A stretch of 18,439 nt of DNA from JAYZQT01 sp964412235. GTDB lineage: Bacteria; Pseudomonadota; Alphaproteobacteria; MPNO01; UBA830. The stretch spans positions 1 through 18,439 of the forward strand of contig CAYPNT010000060.1 in the NCBI GenBank assembly GCA_964412235.1, read 5' to 3'. The position numbers were made by a program, and so were the translations under genes. The notes below the pieces were generated by a model that was given only the letters and a program-made list of their open reading frames with translations, was not told the DNA's origin and ran no database searches. Each line of letters opens with the position of its first letter. The stretch's first letter is position 1. This document shows positions 7,741 to 16,050 of this stretch, in pieces.

Positions 7741-8727
7741 ATGTTTGATTTAACAAAGGACTGGCACGGACTACCTTCCCGAGACGTTCTGATGAGAAAA
7801 CGGACGGTGCGTACTATGGGTACGCCACCGCCCCCAGAAGTACAGGAACGATGGGATATACCTGAAAAACTCGTCCTCACCGCCGCAGTCTCAGGTAGAA
7901 TTGTCAGCGACCGTGGAACCAATCGCCCTCAAAGTTTTCCTCTTGATCTTGATAGTTTTGAAAAGGCAGCTGTCGAGGTAATTGAGGCAGGGGCCTGCGG
8001 AGTTCACGTGGACTTTGGCGGCATTGCCGGAATATCTGAAGGCGGATATACAATGGAACAGGCCTATGACAAGGTGGTCGGCGGTATTAACGCTGCGACG
8101 ACTACCGACTGGGTTTGTGATGCAAACGTTCTGCGTGGTGAAACGTTCCACGAAAACATGTACCCTGTGACGGCTGGCCTGGCGGAAACCTGCCCTATGG
8201 CGCCTAACTTTCCAGTCGACTGGATGCAGAGCCTCACCAAAGCTGTGGTAGAACACGACCGGCGCTTATTTATCGTAATCCATTCAACCGCAGAAGTGGA
8301 GTTAGCGGAGCGTTATATCGTTTCAACAGGGTTATTACCGCAGCCAATTTGCTGGATAGTCCTAATAGGATACCCTTATGATGACGCAACTGACCGGCTC
8401 GGAACCTACTTAAAACATCCCAAAGCGATGATGACTGAACTCATTCAGATCGTCGATCGTATCCACGAGGTCGAAAAAAACTCTTTTATCCAAGTTTGTG
8501 CCGCTGGGCGCGCGGGACATTATCTCGCGACCGCAGCGATGATGATGGGCCTCCATGTTCGTGTCGGGACTGAGGATACGGCATACCGGTTTCCGCATAG
8601 GGATGACCTACTCGACGGTAACCTGGAGATGGTTGAACGGGCTAGAAATACGGCCGAAAGCCTCGGACGTCAGCTTGCCACCGCCGTCGAATATAGAGAA
8701 ATGATAGGCCTGCCCCCCAAGCCTTAA
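7741..8727 (+). CDS. BKACE-family (3-keto-5-aminohexanoate cleavage enzyme, DUF849)-like protein
   Basis: A 328-residue TIM-barrel protein that I place in the beta-keto acid cleavage family. These zinc enzymes condense a beta-keto acid with acetyl-CoA to give acetoacetate and a new acyl-CoA. Matching landmarks are KLVLTAAVSG (first strand), AGACGVHVDFGG (first metal-binding strand) and HVRVGTEDTAYR (R274, E278, D279), equal to the family's HIRCGFEDN. In Kce, zinc is held by an HxH pair and this Glu. Here the pair reads H89-V-D91, so one histidine is replaced by aspartate. An N-terminal extension of about 40 residues precedes the first strand, and the middle of the protein is divergent. No clear ribosome site precedes the ATG at 7741, so the start is less certain. 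The next gene begins 17 bp later. Reaction and substrate are unproven. Confidence 0.75.
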   Translation: MFDLTKDWHGLPSRDVLMRKRTVRTMGTPPPPEVQERWDIPEKLVLTAAVSGRIVSDRGTNRPQSFPLDLDSFEKAAVEVIEAGACGVHVDFGGIAGISEGGYTMEQAYDKVVGGINAATTTDWVCDANVLRGETFHENMYPVTAGLAETCPMAPNFPVDWMQSLTKAVVEHDRRLFIVIHSTAEVELAERYIVSTGLLPQPICWIVLIGYPYDDATDRLGTYLKHPKAMMTELIQIVDRIHEVEKNSFIQVCAAGRAGHYLATAAMMMGLHVRVGTEDTAYRFPHRDDLLDGNLEMVERARNTAESLGRQLATAVEYREMIGLPPKP

Positions 8728-8744
8728 ACAATTGGAGTTGCTTG

Positions 8745-9776
8745 ATGTCAGACAAGAAACAGCTCGTGAGCGATACGGTAAACCATTACTCCAGGGACGG
8801 CTTCGTAGGCACGGGGGCCCACACAACGCGACCTCATTATGTGCCGAGCTACTCAAAAATTGAGGGGGATTACGCACCTTATAGACTGGAGTTTTCGTCA
8901 CAAAACGGCAAAGTTCACGATCCTCAATCACGTGATCCCTCCATACCTCTTCTCTCTGGCGATGGCGTTGTTGTCTCAATTCTACGCGCCCCAGAGCCCG
9001 TGCCCGTAACGGTTAAGAACGTCACATCGGACGAGGTGCATTACCTCGTCGCCGGCTCTGGTACTTTAAAGTCGGATTTTGGTTCTTTTGATTGCCAAGC
9101 GGGCGACTTTATTCTTGTGCCGCGCGCGGCCGGCTACCGCTATACGGAGGTTAATATTCCAATAGAGAGTATAGTGGTTTCGACGGCTGGCGAACTTTCT
9201 GTAGATCCCTTCCCGCCGCGCGGCGTCCTTAACATGGGACGGGCTGTCACTGAGCCTAAAATAGGTGATATGCCACTTCAAACCCGGAAATTATTCGAGA
9301 CCGTTTTTAAACACCAGGGTGGAACGACGTCCCATTTTTATGATTTTGACCCCCTGGATATAGAAACCATCGCCGGGTCGTCGCCGGTAAAGAAATTTAG
9401 TATTCACGACGTGCTGACACTGAATGTCTCGGAAGGGGGAATGACGCCGTCACGGTTAATCAACGATAATTCGGGACAAACTCTATTTTTTCACCTCGGG
9501 TCGCGCCAAAGTGACCGTCCGCCAATCCACGTAAATGCAGACTATGACGAGCTAATTGTATACGCGTCGGGACCCGGATCATATGGGTCAATGGACGTGC
9601 CCGGCACAATAGCGTGGGTTCCGAAGGGTATTCCACATCATGGCGCGGAAGAAAACACGGCCGAACCCTATCAAGCCTGGTTAGTAGAGACCCGAGCGTC
9701 ACTGCAGTTGACGGCTGAGGGCAGATCGATCGCCAAGCTCATGGAGACCGGTGTGTACGGCCTAAAAGATGGGTGA
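8745..9776 (+). CDS. Homogentisate 1,2-dioxygenase-like double-cupin protein
   Basis: A 343-residue bicupin. The N-terminal cupin strand EVHYLVAGSGTLKSDFGSF ... GDFILVPRAAGYRY closely follows the homogentisate dioxygenase pattern. The C-terminal cupin carries candidate Fe(II) ligands H262, D268 or E269, and H298 or H299 (HVNADYDELI and GIPHHGAE). These match the family's HxxxxxE...H arrangement, with the acidic residue doubled. The start at 8745 (ATG) has GGAG 7 bases upstream; a TTG immediately before is less likely. It is shorter than typical homogentisate dioxygenases (about 380-440 residues) and lacks much of their N-terminal part, so a related ring-cleaving role on another substrate, or a non-oxygenase cupin, is possible. 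It is 17 bp after the BKACE-like gene and probably translationally linked in expression. A ring-opening dioxygenase feeding a keto acid to BKACE would fit (inference). Confidence 0.72.
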   Translation: MSDKKQLVSDTVNHYSRDGFVGTGAHTTRPHYVPSYSKIEGDYAPYRLEFSSQNGKVHDPQSRDPSIPLLSGDGVVVSILRAPEPVPVTVKNVTSDEVHYLVAGSGTLKSDFGSFDCQAGDFILVPRAAGYRYTEVNIPIESIVVSTAGELSVDPFPPRGVLNMGRAVTEPKIGDMPLQTRKLFETVFKHQGGTTSHFYDFDPLDIETIAGSSPVKKFSIHDVLTLNVSEGGMTPSRLINDNSGQTLFFHLGSRQSDRPPIHVNADYDELIVYASGPGSYGSMDVPGTIAWVPKGIPHHGAEENTAEPYQAWLVETRASLQLTAEGRSIAKLMETGVYGLKDG

Positions 9777-9825
9777 CCTGGCGCGAACCCAAACCGACGC
9801 AGTATAGGGCATCTAACGTTCAAGC

Positions 9826-9850
9826 GCCCCCTGAGGTCCGGGGCCGTCTT
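9826..9850. terminator. Weak terminator-like hairpin between convergent genes
   Basis: GCCCC (9826-9830) can pair with GGGGC (9840-9844) across a 9-base loop, followed by CGTCTTTATTT. It lies in the 127-bp gap between the stop of the cupin gene and the stop of the opposing monooxygenase-like gene. The 5-bp stem is short and the T-tract is interrupted, so this is only suggestive. Confidence 0.3.
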
Positions 9851-9903
9851 TATTTAGTCGAGATCTTCAAAAGACCGTTCACAAAAATATCAGAGCACGC
9901 CGC

Positions 9904-11103
9904 CTAAATTACGGTCATGTTGGTGGCGTTAACTTCATTACCCATCATCCAACCGCCGTAAGTCTGGTAGTGTTGTTTGCGGGCCTGGATCTGCAGGGCA
10001 ACCGCGTGGATATCGCGAAAACGGCGCTCAAACGGACTTGACGCCAGCACGGCGCTCGTGCCCGCCGTATCAAAGAGAGTATCCACTACTGCTTTAGCCT
10101 CGTGTATTGCGTGGGTCCCCGCGAGCCGAATGCGCATTCGCGCTTGCACAGACATATCGTTATTTTGAGCGACTTCTTTCCAACCTTGATTGACTTCGTC
10201 AAACAAGAACGCCCGCGCGCCCGACAGTCGGGCCTCGGCGCGCGCTACCTCGTCTTGAACCGCCGGATTATCACTGAGCCGGCGTTGAACACCGCGTGGA
10301 ATTTTCTCCTGAGCCAATCGTGTGAATGCGTCAAGAAACCCCCGTGCAATCCCTAATGCCACGGCTGAAAACCCCGAAGCATAGACGGCCATCTGCGGTA
10401 AGCCATGAAGCGACGTCCGAATGTCCACCTCACTGATCATTTTAGCCCGCACGATTGTGTGATCATCGGGTACAAAGAGATCCTTTACAACAAACCCGTC
10501 ACTGCCCGTGCCGCGCAGGCCAACCACATCCCAATCATCTCCTAGTTCCGCTTCCGAAGCTGGAAAGAGCGCGGTACGATTTTCCTGGACACCGTCGCCG
10601 TCAAGCCGCGGCGTGCCGTCATCCTCGACCACCGAACAATGGGCGGCGAACCACGTGGCGTGGTGGCTACCGCTGGCAAAGGAAGTATTGGCCGTAATTT
10701 GATAGCCGCCCGTGACAGCCTTCGCTTCGGCTTTTCCGGGACCCCAGGAAAGAACAGCGCGGGCGTCGTTTTTCCAGATTATTTCTGTGAGTGACAGGTC
10801 AAGATACGTCGCCAGCATTGCGCAAGCGTTGCCCTGACACACGCACCACGCGGCGCTGCCGTCATATTTTGCCAATTCCTCTATTACCGAAACAAATTGT
10901 GGTAACGGCATTTCAACTCCCCCCACCTCAAGAGGGACGAGAAGGCGCATGAGTAGATCTTTGTGTAAGACGTTCATCGTGGCATCACCTAGACGCCGAG
11001 CACGATCGGCTTCGACTGCGGCCAATTCAACAGACTTCCCCGCACTCGCGACTTTGGCGAGCCATTCGTCGGTGGTCAGTCGCTCCTCATTTTTCATAGA
11101 CAT
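9904..11103 (-). CDS. Acyl-CoA-dehydrogenase-fold flavin monooxygenase-like protein (group D)
   Basis: A 399-residue protein with the acyl-CoA dehydrogenase fold, of the branch that holds reduced-flavin monooxygenases such as HsaA, HpaH-type hydroxylases and DszC. Evidence includes the middle-domain motif RGTGSDGFVVKDLFVPDD. The C-terminal helix region SPFERRFRDIHAVALQIQARKQHYQ takes the place of the catalytic-Glu region of true acyl-CoA dehydrogenases. These enzymes hydroxylate aromatic rings or oxidise heteroatoms using FMNH2 or FADH2 from a separate reductase. No small flavin reductase is visible in this window. Start ATG at 11103, or the ATG two codons later; neither has a strong ribosome site. 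It is separated from the upstream hydroxylase operon by a 224-bp gap in which I see no clear hairpin or strong promoter. Its substrate is unknown; ring hydroxylation ahead of the extradiol dioxygenase is a reasonable guess. Confidence 0.78.
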   Translation of the reverse strand: MSMKNEERLTTDEWLAKVASAGKSVELAAVEADRARRLGDATMNVLHKDLLMRLLVPLEVGGVEMPLPQFVSVIEELAKYDGSAAWCVCQGNACAMLATYLDLSLTEIIWKNDARAVLSWGPGKAEAKAVTGGYQITANTSFASGSHHATWFAAHCSVVEDDGTPRLDGDGVQENRTALFPASEAELGDDWDVVGLRGTGSDGFVVKDLFVPDDHTIVRAKMISEVDIRTSLHGLPQMAVYASGFSAVALGIARGFLDAFTRLAQEKIPRGVQRRLSDNPAVQDEVARAEARLSGARAFLFDEVNQGWKEVAQNNDMSVQARMRIRLAGTHAIHEAKAVVDTLFDTAGTSAVLASSPFERRFRDIHAVALQIQARKQHYQTYGGWMMGNEVNATNMTVI

Positions 11104-11327
11104 ATTTGAGCATCGCTTTCGTCACTCATTTCGAGCGCAAATCTTCACAAACGCGGAGGTCACAATTGTCCCGGAAAAACAATAGTAGAAGTTTTCACAT
11201 GAACCTCGATTACCCAGTATATTTTGCACGGGGGCGTTTTCCGCTCAAGTAGAACATTAGTCCGCAGTGTGAGAGACAATACCGATGTTGGCGCAACCTC
11301 ATAAAGCAGTTTTTGATCTTCACGAAC

Positions 11328-13712
11328 TCAGCGCTCGTTTGCCTCTTTAATCAATTGAAACAATCGTTCAGGTGTAGTCGGTATTTTTGTTATTTCGATA
11401 TCAAGGTGGGAAAGTGCATCCGATATAGCATTTGAAATACAGGCCGGCGCGCCAATCGTTCCACCCTCACCCAAGCCTCGAAAGCCGCCAACAGTTTCCG
11501 GCAACTCAGCTTCGACGTGAAGAACATCTACTGACGGCACTTCCACCGCAGAGGGAACGACATAATCGACTAGGCTCGCTGTCATTATCTGGCCTGAAGG
11601 ATCATGAATAACTTCTTCCATCAACGCCACGCCAACGCCTTGCGCGACACCCCCGTGTGCCTGCCCATCAGCAATCAATGGGTTAATAACCCGACCGCAG
11701 TCTTCTGCGATAATGTATTTGTCTATCGTAACGCGATACGTTTCCGGATCAATTTCCACTTGGCAAATGTGGGTTGCGGCAGTCGTTGTACCAAAAAATG
11801 GATCGTAGACCTTAGTGGCCTCTAAATTATCAATATCGTCCCGCATCTCTTTGGGCACGCGGCCCATATCGGAATAAAGTGCCCGAGCAAGATCCCGAAT
11901 AGTCATAGACTTGTCCGTGCCTTTGACCCAGACGTTGCCGTTGCCGGTCTCAATATCTTCCACGGCGGCCTCGAGAAGATGCCCCGCAACCTGGAGAATC
12001 TTTTCCTTGACGGCCCTGGCGGCGAGGGTGCCCGCGCCGCCGCCGAACACCGCGCCTCGACTGGCATAGGTGCCGGTCCCGTGCGACACAGCAGATGTAT
12101 CGCCCAAAATAACGTCGACGTCTTCGACGTTTACCCCCAACTCTTGAGCAACAACCTGCGCGAGAGTGGTCTCGAGGCCTTGACCTTGGCTCGCAAGCCC
12201 GAAACTCGCGGTAACCGACCCCGTCGAATCAATCGCTATGTTACATGTTTCCGTCCCCGTGTTGATCGGCATCCCCGGCGCGACGGCAATACGTGAGCCC
12301 ACACCTGTAAGTTCTGCATAAGAGGCAATACCGACCCCAATCCAACGACCTTGCAGGCGAAGGGTCTTCTGCTGACGACGCATTTCCTCGTATTTAAAAC
12401 TTTCGACGGCGCCTTTGAGACACGTTTGAAAGGCTGACTTATCCCAAACCAAGCCTGACGCTGCCTTGTAGGGAAATTCTTCGTCTCTTATCAAATTACG
12501 GCGGCGTATCTCCGCGGCGTCTATTCCCGCCTGTCGGGCTGCCATGTCAATTAAACGGTCCATTACAAAAACGGAAATTGGACGACCCACCCCCCTATAC
12601 GCGCCGGTAAGAGTTTTGTTCGTAGCCACGGAGCGGACGCGCGCAGAATAGTTTTCAATACGGTAAGGACCGGGTAAAAAGCTGACCACTTGAACGGGTT
12701 CAATGGTCGCCGTCCACGGGTAGATTGAATAGGCGCCAACGTCTCCGATAACATCCGCTCTGAGCCCCAAGATAGTGCCATCTTCACCTACAGCGAGTTC
12801 AGCGTCGACAAGCTCGTCAAACGCGTGGCCTGTCGTCATTAGGTCTTCTCTTCGATCGCTGACCCATTTTACCGGTTTACCGAGATCACGCGATATTGCG
12901 CAGGTAACAATCTCCTCGGAATAAAGTGACGTTTTGCCGCCAAAGCCCCCGCCAACATCCGGTGCAATCACACGAATTCTAGGACCGGGAAGGTCAAATA
13001 TTTCGGACAACTTATCACGCAAAATCCCTGGAATTTGCGTAGCGCAATGCAGCGTTAAGGCCCGCGCGCCGGCGTCATATTCAGCGACCGCTGCCCTCGC
13101 CTCGATCGTGACGGGCGTAGTTCGCGTGAAGTGAAACCGTCCGCCCACCGTGATTGCGGCCGACAGAAACGCACCCGAAACCTCCCCACGCGCGAACTCC
13201 CGCTCCGCGAGAACATTCGATACTAGGTCGTCATGCAACCTCGGCGCGTCGGCCTTCAGCGATTCCTCCGGATCGACCAATGCACGCAAAGGCTCATATA
13301 CTATTTCAATATTTTCCAAGGCGTCTTCGGCAAGGTACCGGTCAGCAGCGACAACCACCGCGACGGCCTCGCCAACGTAACGGACTTTTCCTATGGCCAG
13401 GGGAGGAATCACCGTCGCCTGGTAATTCTTCATTCGGGATGTCGCCCGATACGGGTTCGCCAAGCGTCCCATATCTTCACCCGTATATATGGAAGCCACT
13501 CCTGGCATTCGAAGGGCTGCCTCTGTGTTGATTGATTTTATAGCCGCGTGAGCGTGGTCACTGCGAAGAAATGCGATATGCAGCATATCATGGCGTTTCA
13601 TATCTGCGACGTAATGACCGACTCCGGTCAACAAACGCGGGTCTTCACGGCGAAGAACCTTGGCACCAATAAACTGAGGGCGCGTTAAATTTTCGGGGTC
13701 CAGTGAGTTCAT
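11328..13712 (-). CDS. Xanthine dehydrogenase-family molybdopterin-binding subunit (CoxL-like, form II type)
   Basis: A 794-residue large subunit of a molybdenum hydroxylase. Motifs in order: IGAKVLRREDPRLLTG at the N-terminus, PDVGGGFGGKTSLYSEE (moco site, about 251-267), AYRGVGR (371-377) and GLGEGGTIG with the presumed catalytic glutamate E749. True form I CO dehydrogenases have AYxCSFR in the active-site loop. AYRGVGR instead resembles form II/CoxL-like and aromatic or N-heterocycle hydroxylases. These enzymes insert water-derived oxygen at an electron-poor carbon and pass electrons through the 2Fe-2S and FAD subunits. The start at 13712 is chosen because its ATG overlaps the TGA of the 2Fe-2S gene (ATGA). 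A longer in-frame reading to 13781 would overlap the neighbour by over 70 bp. It is the last gene of the visible operon. CO is unlikely as substrate; the real one is unknown. Confidence 0.92.
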   Translation of the reverse strand: MNSLDPENLTRPQFIGAKVLRREDPRLLTGVGHYVADMKRHDMLHIAFLRSDHAHAAIKSINTEAALRMPGVASIYTGEDMGRLANPYRATSRMKNYQATVIPPLAIGKVRYVGEAVAVVVAADRYLAEDALENIEIVYEPLRALVDPEESLKADAPRLHDDLVSNVLAEREFARGEVSGAFLSAAITVGGRFHFTRTTPVTIEARAAVAEYDAGARALTLHCATQIPGILRDKLSEIFDLPGPRIRVIAPDVGGGFGGKTSLYSEEIVTCAISRDLGKPVKWVSDRREDLMTTGHAFDELVDAELAVGEDGTILGLRADVIGDVGAYSIYPWTATIEPVQVVSFLPGPYRIENYSARVRSVATNKTLTGAYRGVGRPISVFVMDRLIDMAARQAGIDAAEIRRRNLIRDEEFPYKAASGLVWDKSAFQTCLKGAVESFKYEEMRRQQKTLRLQGRWIGVGIASYAELTGVGSRIAVAPGMPINTGTETCNIAIDSTGSVTASFGLASQGQGLETTLAQVVAQELGVNVEDVDVILGDTSAVSHGTGTYASRGAVFGGGAGTLAARAVKEKILQVAGHLLEAAVEDIETGNGNVWVKGTDKSMTIRDLARALYSDMGRVPKEMRDDIDNLEATKVYDPFFGTTTAATHICQVEIDPETYRVTIDKYIIAEDCGRVINPLIADGQAHGGVAQGVGVALMEEVIHDPSGQIMTASLVDYVVPSAVEVPSVDVLHVEAELPETVGGFRGLGEGGTIGAPACISNAISDALSHLDIEITKIPTTPERLFQLIKEANER

Positions 13713-14188
13713 GTGCCTTCCCTCTCGCGGACTACAGTCCGCACCGCGTCCACAATATGTTGATAGCCGGTACATCGACACAAATTCCCAGACAATCCCT
13801 CGCGAATTTCGTTGTCGTTTTTGAGAGGATATTTACGTAGTAGGTCCGTTATCGTCATTAGCATTCCCGGCGTACAAAACCCACACTGCAGCGCGTGATG
13901 CTTGCGAAATGCTTCCTGCAATTCATTTAACATTTCACCATCTGCCAGGCTTTCGACTGTCTCTATATTTGCGCCGTGAGCCTGGACGGCAAATGTTAAG
14001 CAAGAACGGACACTGTCGCCGTTCATCAAAATAGTGCACGCACCGCACACGCCGTGTTCACAGCCAACGTGCGTTCCCGTGAGATCTAGATTTTCACGTA
14101 TAAAATCGACCAGTAGCAAACGGGGTTCAACTTCCGTATTGTGCACATCCCCATTAATTGTGATGGAAATACCGACTTTTTCTGTCAT
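13709..14188 (-). CDS. 2Fe-2S subunit of the molybdenum hydroxylase (CoxS-like)
   Basis: A 159-residue electron-transfer subunit with both expected [2Fe-2S] cluster motifs. The plant-ferredoxin-type set is CxxxxCxxC plus a later Cys (C43, C48, C51, C63; THVGCEHGVCGACT), and the helical-domain set is C102, C105, C137 and C139 (CGFCTPGM, NLCRCTGY). All eight cysteines are present and the length is normal. It relays electrons from the molybdenum site to the FAD subunit in the cytoplasm. Its ATG overlaps the stop of the FAD-subunit gene and its stop overlaps the start of the large-subunit gene, both as ATGA. This implies coupled translation and balanced subunit amounts. Confidence 0.95.
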   Translation of the reverse strand: MTEKVGISITINGDVHNTEVEPRLLLVDFIRENLDLTGTHVGCEHGVCGACTILMNGDSVRSCLTFAVQAHGANIETVESLADGEMLNELQEAFRKHHALQCGFCTPGMLMTITDLLRKYPLKNDNEIREGLSGNLCRCTGYQHIVDAVRTVVREREGT

Positions 14189-15039
14189 GAACTTGCCCTC
14201 TCAAGGGCCTGGGACACAACCCGCTCCACAAGAACCCCAGCAAGGTGTTTACGATAATCGGCGGAGGCCTTTAAATCGTTGATAGGGGATATTGAGGCCT
14301 TCGCGGCTGCGGCGGCCCCGGCCGGCCCACCTGTTATCAAAGCAGCTTCAGCTGAGAAAACTCGGATCGGCGTGTCATGAACGCCGAATAATACGATGCG
14401 TGATCGAAATACTTTCCCGTCTTTAGTCTCAATAATTGCAGCGGCACCGGCAATAGCAAAGTCGCCGCTCCGCTGGGAAAACTCTTCGAACCCCCATCCA
14501 GCACCTGGAGGCAAAGCCGGCCACTCGACGGCCGTAATTATTTCATTGAATTCTAGAACGGTTTCTAACGGTCCAACAAAAAAATCACTTGTTTCGATCG
14601 ACCGGCCCCCGGTGGGACTTGAGGTAAGTATACGCGCACCCAGCAACAACGACAGTGCGGGCAATTCCGCGGCGGGATCCGCGTGGGAGAGGCTGCCACC
14701 GAGCGTTCCTCGGTTCCGAATTGCAAGATGCGCCACGTGCGTCATGGCAACATTCAAAATGGGAAATTGATCGTGAGCCGCGGCGGAGGTTTCGATATCA
14801 TAGTGCCGCGTCAGTGCACCAATGCGCAAACCACCACTGTCTCTTTCCTCGATTCCCCTCAGTTCTTCAATTCCATTAATATCGACAAATGTGTTGGCGT
14901 CCAGCAACCTAAAGTTAAGCATTGGCACCAGGCTTTGTCCGCCAGCGATAAGTTTTGCGTCACCGCGACCGGAAACAAGCGCAGCGACGGCATCGTCCAC
15001 GCTTTTTGCGCGAACGTAATTAAAAGATGGCGGTTTCAT
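14185..15039 (-). CDS. FAD-binding subunit of the molybdenum hydroxylase (CoxM-like)
   Basis: A 284-residue FAD subunit. Two flavin-binding stretches are clear: AGGQSLVPMLNFR (32-44) and NRGTLGGSLSHADPAAELPA (109-128). The C-terminal CO-dehydrogenase-flavoprotein-like part follows. It takes electrons from the 2Fe-2S subunit and passes them to NAD, a quinone or oxygen. The ATG at 15039 has only a weak purine-rich site (AAAGAA). It lies 18 bp after the VOC dioxygenase stop, so it is probably translated within the same message. Gene order in the operon is FAD subunit, 2Fe-2S, large subunit. Confidence 0.93.
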   Translation of the reverse strand: MKPPSFNYVRAKSVDDAVAALVSGRGDAKLIAGGQSLVPMLNFRLLDANTFVDINGIEELRGIEERDSGGLRIGALTRHYDIETSAAAHDQFPILNVAMTHVAHLAIRNRGTLGGSLSHADPAAELPALSLLLGARILTSSPTGGRSIETSDFFVGPLETVLEFNEIITAVEWPALPPGAGWGFEEFSQRSGDFAIAGAAAIIETKDGKVFRSRIVLFGVHDTPIRVFSAEAALITGGPAGAAAAAKASISPINDLKASADYRKHLAGVLVERVVSQALERASS

Positions 15040-15057
15040 TGTGCCGGTTCTTTAGCT

Positions 15058-15996
15058 TTACCCGTCCTGAATGCCTCTAAACCGAAGTGCTTCACCCATG
15101 CCTTCGGCAAGGCACCATTCGGCGAAGTTCTCAGGTTTGCTCTCCCACTCTTTTGGCTCCCAGTTATCGTCAACAACATCTGAGTCAAAATCGTACTCTG
15201 CAGCTCCGCCACAGGGGTTTTTAAAATACCAGAAATAGCACGAAGAAATTGGGTGCCGGCCGGGGCCGATCATGGTGTCCCAACCTTCGCGGGTCATATT
15301 GTTGCCACCCCCAAAGAGTTCGTGAATGCTCCCAAGTTCGAAGGCCACGTGATGAAAGCCTTTTTTGTTATTTCCAGGGTTTAATAAAAATAGATTGTGA
15401 TGATGGTGTGCGCAGGCCGCGCGTGTAAAATAACCGCGACCAGGGTATGCGTCAGTCAACTTAAAACCCAACCGATCAACGTAGAACTCTTTATGGTTTT
15501 CAATGTCGTTTGTCACATAAACGATGTGAGAAATTTCCATTGGGGTTGCTTTATCAAACATTTTAGCGCGTCTGTTCACGCGCGTTGCTCGGCCGGGCAC
15601 ATTAATTTCTTGTTCGGGAGCTTCCACAGTATGGGTCTGTGTAACGCGGAACCCGAGGCCGAAACCGACGGGGTCTGTGGTATGGATCGCACCTTCGGTG
15701 TCCTCACGAACTTCTCGGTCTTCAGTAAGTATGGCGGCAATTGCCTCTATATCATCCCGAGATTCGACCCCAAACATCGCTTCGCGGGCCGTCGCGTCTT
15801 TGTCATCACCGACCGGCGAAGGTAGTTCAGGGTCACCCGGAGCTCGCAGTTCTACGACCGCACCGTTTTCTGTTTTAAACGTTGCGTGTCCGTTGCTAGC
15901 CTCAATCGGCACTAGACCGAAGTCCAACCAAAACTTCATTCCTGCTTCCAGGTCAGCTACCCCGTATGTGACCTTATCGATACCGGTGTGATTCAT
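15058..15996 (-). CDS. VOC-family two-domain extradiol ring-cleavage dioxygenase-like protein
   Basis: A 312-residue protein with two vicinal-oxygen-chelate modules, the build of type I extradiol dioxygenases such as BphC and catechol 2,3-dioxygenase. The C-terminal module holds candidate Fe(II) ligands H157 (EISHIVYV), H215 or H216 (KGFHHVAFEL) and E267 (GGAAEYDFD). The spacings of about 59 and 51 are close to BphC (His146, His210, Glu260, from memory). The first module lacks these ligands, as expected. The start at 15996 is supported by GGAGGAA 7 bases upstream; an ATG 27 bp further out has no such site. It follows the COG0523 GTPase gene by 54 bp and precedes the hydroxylase genes by 18 bp. 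The likely task is cleavage of a dihydroxylated ring made by the neighbouring hydroxylases. The four-histidine run at 198-201 is unusual but not near the predicted metal site. Confidence 0.85.
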   Translation of the reverse strand: MNHTGIDKVTYGVADLEAGMKFWLDFGLVPIEASNGHATFKTENGAVVELRAPGDPELPSPVGDDKDATAREAMFGVESRDDIEAIAAILTEDREVREDTEGAIHTTDPVGFGLGFRVTQTHTVEAPEQEINVPGRATRVNRRAKMFDKATPMEISHIVYVTNDIENHKEFYVDRLGFKLTDAYPGRGYFTRAACAHHHHNLFLLNPGNNKKGFHHVAFELGSIHELFGGGNNMTREGWDTMIGPGRHPISSCYFWYFKNPCGGAAEYDFDSDVVDDNWEPKEWESKPENFAEWCLAEGMGEALRFRGIQDG

Positions 15997-16010
15997 AATC
16001 AGGTTCCTCC
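15997..16010 (-). promoter_or_regulatory. Start-deciding ribosome binding site of the VOC dioxygenase
   Basis: GGAGGAA (16004-16010, minus strand) sits 7 bases from the ATG at 15996, a near-ideal Shine-Dalgarno. It fixes this start over the ATG 9 codons upstream, whose reading would pass through the ribosome site. Confidence 0.75.
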
Positions 16011-16050
16011 AAACTATTAACACCCTAGTATGCTATGGTGTCGAATGAAA

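Noticed and set aside
11104..11327. Possible small gene or RNA in the 224-bp gap before the flavin monooxygenase-like gene
   Set aside because: I see no convincing reading frame with a ribosome site, no stable hairpin and no riboswitch-like pattern; it most likely only holds a promoter that I cannot place.
13154..13535. Overlapping open frames of 76 to 125 codons on the plus strand inside the molybdopterin-subunit gene
   Set aside because: They lie opposite a clearly conserved gene, show no recognisable domain and have no ribosome sites; they are by-products of its codon use.
13713..13781. Longer N-terminus of the molybdopterin subunit
   Set aside because: The extra 23 residues are antisense-quality sequence lying inside the 2Fe-2S gene; the ATGA overlap start at 13712 matches the family N-terminus.
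11328..15039. Annotation as aerobic carbon monoxide dehydrogenase
   Set aside because: The large-subunit loop is AYRGVGR, not the CO-specific AYxCSFR, and no accessory cox genes are present.
14683..15183. 166-codon plus-strand frame across the FAD-subunit start region
   Set aside because: It runs antisense across the 3' end of the dioxygenase gene and the start of the FAD-subunit gene, with no family resemblance.
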